From: Alviniconcha marisindica
Taxonomy: Eukaryota; Mollusca; Gastropoda; Provannidae
Assembly: GCA_018857735.1 (NCBI GenBank)
Contig: JABMCL010000882.1
Location: 537,001-601,000, forward strand
Length of the DNA stretch: 64,000 bases
Direction: 5' to 3'
Shown here: positions 58,461 to 64,000 of the stretch, piece after piece
Numbering within the stretch: the stretch's first letter is position 1
How the letters are laid out: each line of letters opens with the position of its first letter
Notes under the pieces: generated by a model
Told to the model about the DNA's origin: nothing
The model's database searches: none
Seen by the model: only the letters and a program-made list of their open reading frames with translations
Program-made: the position numbers and the translations under genes

Positions 58461-60024
58461 GCTGCCATTTTGAGCCAGGCAATATATGTCAGTGACATCA
58501 TAAAGAAAAACCAGCATGGGTGGCAAAAGTTTTAAAATATATACATTATGGGGCTACCTTTCTCTTTTCTTCATTGGCAAAAAGCAAACCAACATGGCTG
58601 CATCCCCAGGAGCTCTAACAGAAACTACACTTCCTTTGTGTGACTAGAACCACCAAAATGATGCCTGCAGAAGGAAACATTTTCGTATTTTCTATGCCTT
58701 CAGGTCAGCCTGCACGTTATGCGATTTGATCTGGTTTTGTTGTTGACTCTTCTTCGGGAGTAACCATAAACATCAGTTTGATTATTCTGTTACTGTTGGG
58801 ATGTACATTTTCATATTACCACTGAATAGTCTCTCTCTCTCCTGATAATTCAGATTTGCATCTGTCTTACTTTGCCGAGTTTGCATGTTGCAAAGTTTTA
58901 GACAGGAATAGGTTTTTGTTTTGTTCTTAAGATGTATTTTGGTTTACCACAATTATTTGTATTCTTGTTTGACGTATTGAGTGTTGCCATGTCTGTCATC
59001 AGGGACAGATTTGTAAGAAAGCCAACTTGTGCTTAAATCTTCATCCTTGTGTCATAAAGTATTATCTTATCTCTTTGTGTTTGTAAAATAGCAAGGACTG
59101 GCTGTTAAGATAGGTCCAAATGAACCTAACACTACTATCCTTAAGCATTAAAGTTTTTGACTTTGAGTTCTCTCTCTCTCTCTCTGACACTTTTTTTTAT
59201 TAACAGAGCTTTAATACATTTTGAATGCATGTACATTTCACCCACATAAACAGGAATTGACCAATATGGAACACTCATCCACACAAATCACAGTGTCCCC
59301 ATCAAATTCAGTGAAAAACTCATATCACACTCATGTCACCTTTAAACTTTCAAACACAATTTGCATGGATCAAGCAACACAGAGGAAAGGGCAGTGTAAC
59401 TGATTTGCACCCCCATAGCCTTCTTCCTTATTACGCCACTGAAAACAAACAAAAAACAATACACACACAGTCACAGACTGTGGTGTAAATGGGAATCATC
59501 TGAATTCCTAGGATAATTTTGTCCCCCTATCACCTGAATTAACATTTGTAATGTTAAAGGAACAAAAATAAATGGTTCAAGACTCATCCGCCAAGTGGTA
59601 CACATACATATATATATATATATATGGCAATTCTAGAATCAATCCAAAAGGGCAATCCACTAAGGCACATTTTAAAATTTAGAAAAATTCAACAGTGTCT
59701 ACACCCTGAAGACATTTTGATGGTAAACACTGTACAGCACAAACCCCTACATTTCCTGCACTGCACATTACCTAAACACATTTGGTTTGGATTTTTAAAC
59801 AGGAGACATAAAAAAACGAAGAGGAATTAATGGCATAATGGATTAATAAATGTAAAGCAAAGAAAATGCATGCCACAATTTGTGGGATTAGTCTTTCCTT
59901 GGTTTTTATGATTTTCTCCTGCGATACGGACACAGTGTCTGTAATGCGCTTTGAGAAGTCAGATGCTGTAGTCAGGCGCCCAGTGATAGTGCTAGACATT
60001 TTTTCAAACTGGTGTGACATCTAC

Positions 60025-60330
60025 AAGGTGGTTAAAGTGGTTCATGGAAACCGGTCAGACAAGTCACTGTAATCGGTCAGATACATGGCCTTCAGTGCTA
60101 GTACTAGAGCTCTACTAGCAAATGCCCTGCTCCCTTTCCAGTCTACAACACACACACAACACATACACTCTCTCTCTCTGCTGCATTTTTGTTGTTGTTG
60201 TTGAGTACCGGTCAAACATAAAAAAATCTTCACTTCTGACCAATTGCTGATTTTTTCCTTGTGGTTTGTACATATGTACATCTTGATCTTAACCAATTAA
60301 ATACCAGAAATCAGTGGTTACCGCAAACCC
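60025..60330 (+). repeat. dispersed repeat, copy 2 of 2
   Basis: Partner of 42465-42790. It contains GGAAACCGGTCAGACAAGTC, CTGACCAATTGCTGATTTTT and AATACCAGAAATCAGTGG in the same order. Confidence 0.65.
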
Positions 60331-61725
60331 TGGGTGCCAAAAACCATTTATAGGAAGGGTGCCAAAAACCATTTATAGGAAGTCACAGGCACAGATCATG
60401 TTGTGCACAGGTGTGGTTTGTAAAATGATGAAAATCAGCAGCAGAAAAATGAATCGAATGTTTCAGTACAATTAAGTTCCAAAGTTAAACAGTGACTGTA
60501 TCAGACTGTTCCACAAATCTCCTACAGCTAAAAGTTGTACACAGACACTGAGGGAAACTTGAAGACTGGACAAAATGGATTGCACTTTTTAATCAACCAA
60601 GCGTTATACACTGCTGTTACACACTGTCCATTCCACTTACTTTTCCAGAAAAATCTAGCACACCACTAGTTCAAAACTCAGCTTACACACAACTTTTGCA
60701 CCGGTTTTGTTGAACATAATGTGGATGATGGATAATCAGCATCCATGCTTGGCATTTTTTGGAGCTAGGTTTTCCAAAGAAATGTTCCCAGCACTCCCAC
60801 ACGGAAGCATGCATGCAAACTTGCAACAAACCCTATCAGAGAAAACAAAGAGCATTCACTGTGAAGTGCCCCACATTAAAACAAACAGTCACACATTATG
60901 AACTCTCTACTTTCCATAGGTGCATGGCTCAAACACACTTTGGAGAACACTTGGATCTCCACTTGCGGCAGCCAACAGCACAGTTTCATTCGCACATAAC
61001 TCGGTCACACACAAAAAAACGGCCACACCTGACGCACACAGGTTTTCCATTTGCACACTTGCACACATCAGATGCACTGTAAGTTCTGACCTTACCAGCT
61101 GATGCACTTGACATAAATGTGATGAGAAACATCCCAAGATTGTTTTAAGAGATCCTGCTTTGTGGACATTGCTATGAAGGGACTAGGTGAGTAACCCGAA
61201 AGTTGCTACAACTACTGAAATTAAAAAAATTAAAAAATTAACATTCTCTTGATAACACCCAATAGCATAAAACAAAAGAGGTGGTCTTTTTGAATTTATT
61301 TATGCATGTATGTTTCTGTAATTAACTAGCAGGTTTTGCCTGTGATATTTTAAGTTACATTCAATTGTATGTGGGCACAGAAATGATGCTCTAAACCAGT
61401 GTAACCAAATCTAGCCATTTTCATTTGTCAAAAAAGTGTCTTCAGAATGATCTAGGTTCATTGCGAAAAGAAAGAAAACAGTTTTCCAAGAAAATTTAAC
61501 TCTGCTAAAACTCAGAAATCAGTATGCACAAACAGAGCTCAGTACAACTTCACAAATCATGCAAAATGTGAAAGATCTTGCATATAAAGGAAAAACAGTG
61601 TCAGAAAAGAATGACACGACCTCAGGAGCAGATAGGTTTACCACAGTGAAAGAGCCCTCATGGAAAGACTACAAAGAGGGAGAATTAAACTTAAAATTGC
61701 ATCCGATTATACATCTCCCCAACCA

Positions 61726-61746
61726 CCCCCCCCCCCCCCCCCCCCC
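61726..61746 (+). repeat. poly(C) run
   Basis: About 21 consecutive C. Confidence 0.95.
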
Positions 61747-62403
61747 GACTTAAAAGCTGTGGAGCATTACCCTGTCACCTGTGTTCAGATGAGCAACTGC
61801 TGAGCAGAGCCTGGTAAACAGCTCTTGAGTCGATCAATGTGGTCCTGACCAGTGTGCCTCTAAGTCCCTACACACAGAACACTCGGTCATTCAAATCGTA
61901 TGAACAGCTCTCAAACTGATGAAAGTAGTTCTGACCAGTGTGCCTCTTAGCTCTCCATGCCAAACACTTGGTCATCGGAGAGAGTGGTCATCATTATGCA
62001 TGCTTTGATTTCAGAATCTTGAGGGATACAGTTGGGAGTGTTGTGTGCGCTTCGGACCACCATAGTGAAATATCACCCCAGGCTCAGCAGGCTTTACAAT
62101 CAACCCCGCACACTCCAATTTTTGTGTCAGAAATGGATTTCAATCCCCCAGCAACAGTCACCAGTGTGACAAGCAACTTGTCCCCATGTGAAGCTAACCC
62201 CGAAGAGAGCTGAAAGGCACACACCTCGACATTTGCTGCCACCAACATCAAGCTAATCCCACGGGTGACGTTAGTTCACGTAACTTTATCACTAAGTGCA
62301 AGGTAGGCAATCGACTGAGGCATTGATGCTTGATCACCAGCCCGCACATCCCACGTCCCCTCCCCACCAATCCCAGCACGTCCCCATCACAGTGAGTTTG
62401 TCA

Positions 62404-62549
62404 CTAGTTGAAATTAAATTTGAAGTTGAAGCCGCCTGAGCCAAAGGGGTTGAACCCTTGCTGGAAGAAGAACGGATGGCCTCCGCCAAAGCCCTGCTGT
62501 TGCTCTGGGTCCAATGGATCCTCTCCCATGTCAAACCGCTTCCGCATTT
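62404..62549 (-). CDS. DNAJC3: DNAJC3 terminal exon
   Basis: The acceptor is ctgtttgtttcag; two leading bases complete a Glu codon; TAG ends at 62404. The QQQ and GGHPFFFQQGFNPFGSGG tail is characteristic of the p58IPK C-terminus. Confidence 0.94.
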
Positions 62550-63601
62550 CTGAAACAAACAGACCAGCAAACACCAGAGTGAATTTTCCCAAATCAAAAC
62601 AACATGCAAAATGTTAAAAAAGAATGCTTATTTTATTTTAATCAGAGAACAGATACTACCTACCCAAATTCTGAGCTGAACCCCCCCCCCCCCTTTTTTT
62701 AAATATATAATGCGACATACATACTGATAATACACAAGTGAACGATGAGAGAAATGAAATTTGATCTACTTATTTTTCAGTTGGTAATGCAGTCACTTTT
62801 CTCAAAACAAACTGATAATACACAAATGAACATCGAGAAAAATGAAATTTGACCTACTTTTTTTTCATTGGTAAAGCAGGCATTTTTATTTTTGTATTTC
62901 CAAAATGACATGCACAGATTGCGCCCCTGATGCTGGTCTGAGCCTGACCTGACATGCACGCTCAGAGTCTGGGTAAGGTTCTTTACGAAATGCTCATTGC
63001 TCATTTCCATTATGATTAGTATCCACCAATATTGTCCAGATCAAGGTGTGTATCCACTTTACACCCCCCCCCCACCCCCACCCTTCCTTTATGCTTCTCC
63101 AATCAATGCAACTCTGTTGCCCTTCAGAGCATTAATCTCTTCTTCTGGACTGTGTCATCAATTTCTTCTTCTTCTGTGCTGCGTCCAACTTGCGAGCGTA
63201 GTGAGTCTGCTCAAGAGTGGAGAACAGCGCTATATAAAAGCGATCAACAACAACTTCAACATTCTGAAGACTCTGACACTTTTAGTGCATGCTGGATTAT
63301 TTTGGTGTTTCCTTAATCCACTGAACTCTGACCTGGACTACAGGACCTTTTAACATGTGTATGTGGTCTTTCTGCATGCATGTACACGCAGGAGGGACCT
63401 CAGTTTATAGTCTTATCCAAAGGACTTAATCTGATCAATTATGACAGCTTACCAGGATCTGTGAGCACCTCCTTGGCAGCAGCGATGTCCATAAATATTT
63501 TCTCCGCTTTCTTTTTATCTTCTTCCGCTTCGTATTTGTCAGGGTGCCACTTCATGGCCAGCTTACGGTACGCCTTCAGGATCTCTTTCTTTCTGGCTGT
63601 C
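62404..63601 (-). CDS. DNAJC3: DNAJC3 (p58IPK), last two exons, partial
   Basis: DNAJC3 is the ER-lumenal co-chaperone with TPR repeats and a C-terminal J domain that stimulates BiP and is induced by the unfolded protein response. Only the 3' end is in the window: exons at 63453-63601 and 62404-62549, joined in phase to about 98 residues plus stop. The J domain is clear, with KAYRKLAMKWHPDKY including the HPD catalytic motif, then AEKIFMDIAAAKEVLTDPEM. The tail RKRFDMGEDPLDPEQQQ, then GFNPFGSGG and FNFKFNFN matches the family's C-terminus. The upstream TPR exons lie beyond 64000. Confidence 0.95.
62550..63452 (-). other. DNAJC3 last intron
   Basis: Contains C runs at about 62681-62692 and 63064-63080 and a duplicated stretch (CTGATAATACACAAGTGAAC near 62722 and again near 62811). 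No exon is seen. Confidence 0.7.
63453..63601 (-). CDS. DNAJC3: DNAJC3 J-domain exon
   Basis: The acceptor is ccccgttcacag and the donor is CCTG/gtaagc. It encodes TARKKEILKAYRKLAMKWHP, then DKYEAEEDKKKAEKIFMDIA and AAKEVLTDP. HPD is intact. Confidence 0.95.
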
Positions 63602-64000
63602 CTGTGAACGGGGGAAAAAAAAGTATGTCAAACAAAACATGAATAGGAGCAGCACTAAAAAACAAAACTTCATCCAGTCCGGTCAATCAGTTCACAAGAT
63701 ACAAGCCCAACATCAAAGCACTGCAGGACACACAGACCTACACCTATGAATCAGATTCCATCATAAACCCTCCCTCAACTAACTACTACCGGGGCCTGAT
63801 ACCATCTATTCAGTTTTCATCACACACCAGCCAATCAAAACCAAATCAATCTATTGCATGTGCACACATCATCATACATGCACAACTTTGTTCAGAATAA
63901 AGGATGGCACTTAAAAGTCTGAGGTATATGGATGTATGCAGCACATTTCCATTCTAGCTAGAGAAAGTCTATGCATCATCACACCATCAGACATTGCGAT
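63602..64000 (-). other. DNAJC3 intron, to window edge
   Basis: I see no exon in these 399 bases. The next upstream DNAJC3 exon must lie beyond the window. Confidence 0.6.

Larger units (their letters stand above)
58461..62403 (-). other. DNAJC3 3' UTR and flank
   Basis: No coding exon is recognised. Candidate minus-strand polyadenylation signals (TTTATT on the + strand) lie at 61295-61300 and near 59201. One copy of a dispersed repeat (60025-60330), a duplicated 26-bp motif (60331-60381) and a C run (61726-61746) are present. Confidence 0.5.

Overview
The window is eukaryotic nuclear DNA. Every recognised gene is split into short exons with GT/AG introns. The spaces between exons are filled with microsatellites, minisatellites, poly(C)/poly(G) tracts, tRNA-derived SINEs and small inverted-repeat elements. 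The protein families (MPI, TFDP, DNAJC3) are universal in animals. The style of the repeats (a tRNA-headed SINE with a short TTAC/TAAG tail, and a Ty3/gypsy element) best suits a lophotrochozoan, most likely a mollusc and probably a marine gastropod. The taxon is an inference from style, not from a marker gene.

Layout. (1) 141-7157, + strand: the last six exons of mannose-6-phosphate isomerase (MPI), with the 5' exons outside the window. Its introns hold a tandem array that re-copies a splice acceptor, two copies of a THAP-finger transposon relic, SINEs and minisatellites. (2) 7158-27584: about 20 kb without a recognised gene between two convergent genes, with large minisatellites (10430-11435, 13140-14190, 14325-15140, 20040-20945) and small inverted-repeat elements. 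(3) 27585-44359, - strand: a complete DP transcription factor gene (TFDP, partner of E2F). Its 11 coding exons join in phase to a 487-residue protein. Three of its acceptors sit inside tandem arrays that duplicate the acceptor. (4) 44360-52700: promoter side of TFDP, a dense cluster of nested SINEs (45.3-50.1 kb), long microsatellites and an intron-containing tRNA-Arg(CCU) gene. (5) 52730-57790: a Ty3/gypsy-type LTR retrotransposon with two LTRs, a polypurine tract and remnants of gag and of the integrase tail. The middle of pol is missing, and gag is interrupted by a SINE-like insertion flanked by a 10-bp target duplication. (6) 58048-62403: MITEs and the presumed 3' flank of the next gene. 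(7) 62404-63601, - strand: the last two exons of DNAJC3 (p58IPK), carrying the J domain; the rest lies beyond base 64000.

The three genes have unrelated jobs (mannose/GDP-mannose metabolism, cell-cycle transcription, ER chaperone) and do not form a functional cluster. The most unusual signal is that minisatellite arrays in both MPI and TFDP repeatedly span real 3' splice sites, giving ladders of decoy acceptors directly upstream of true exons.
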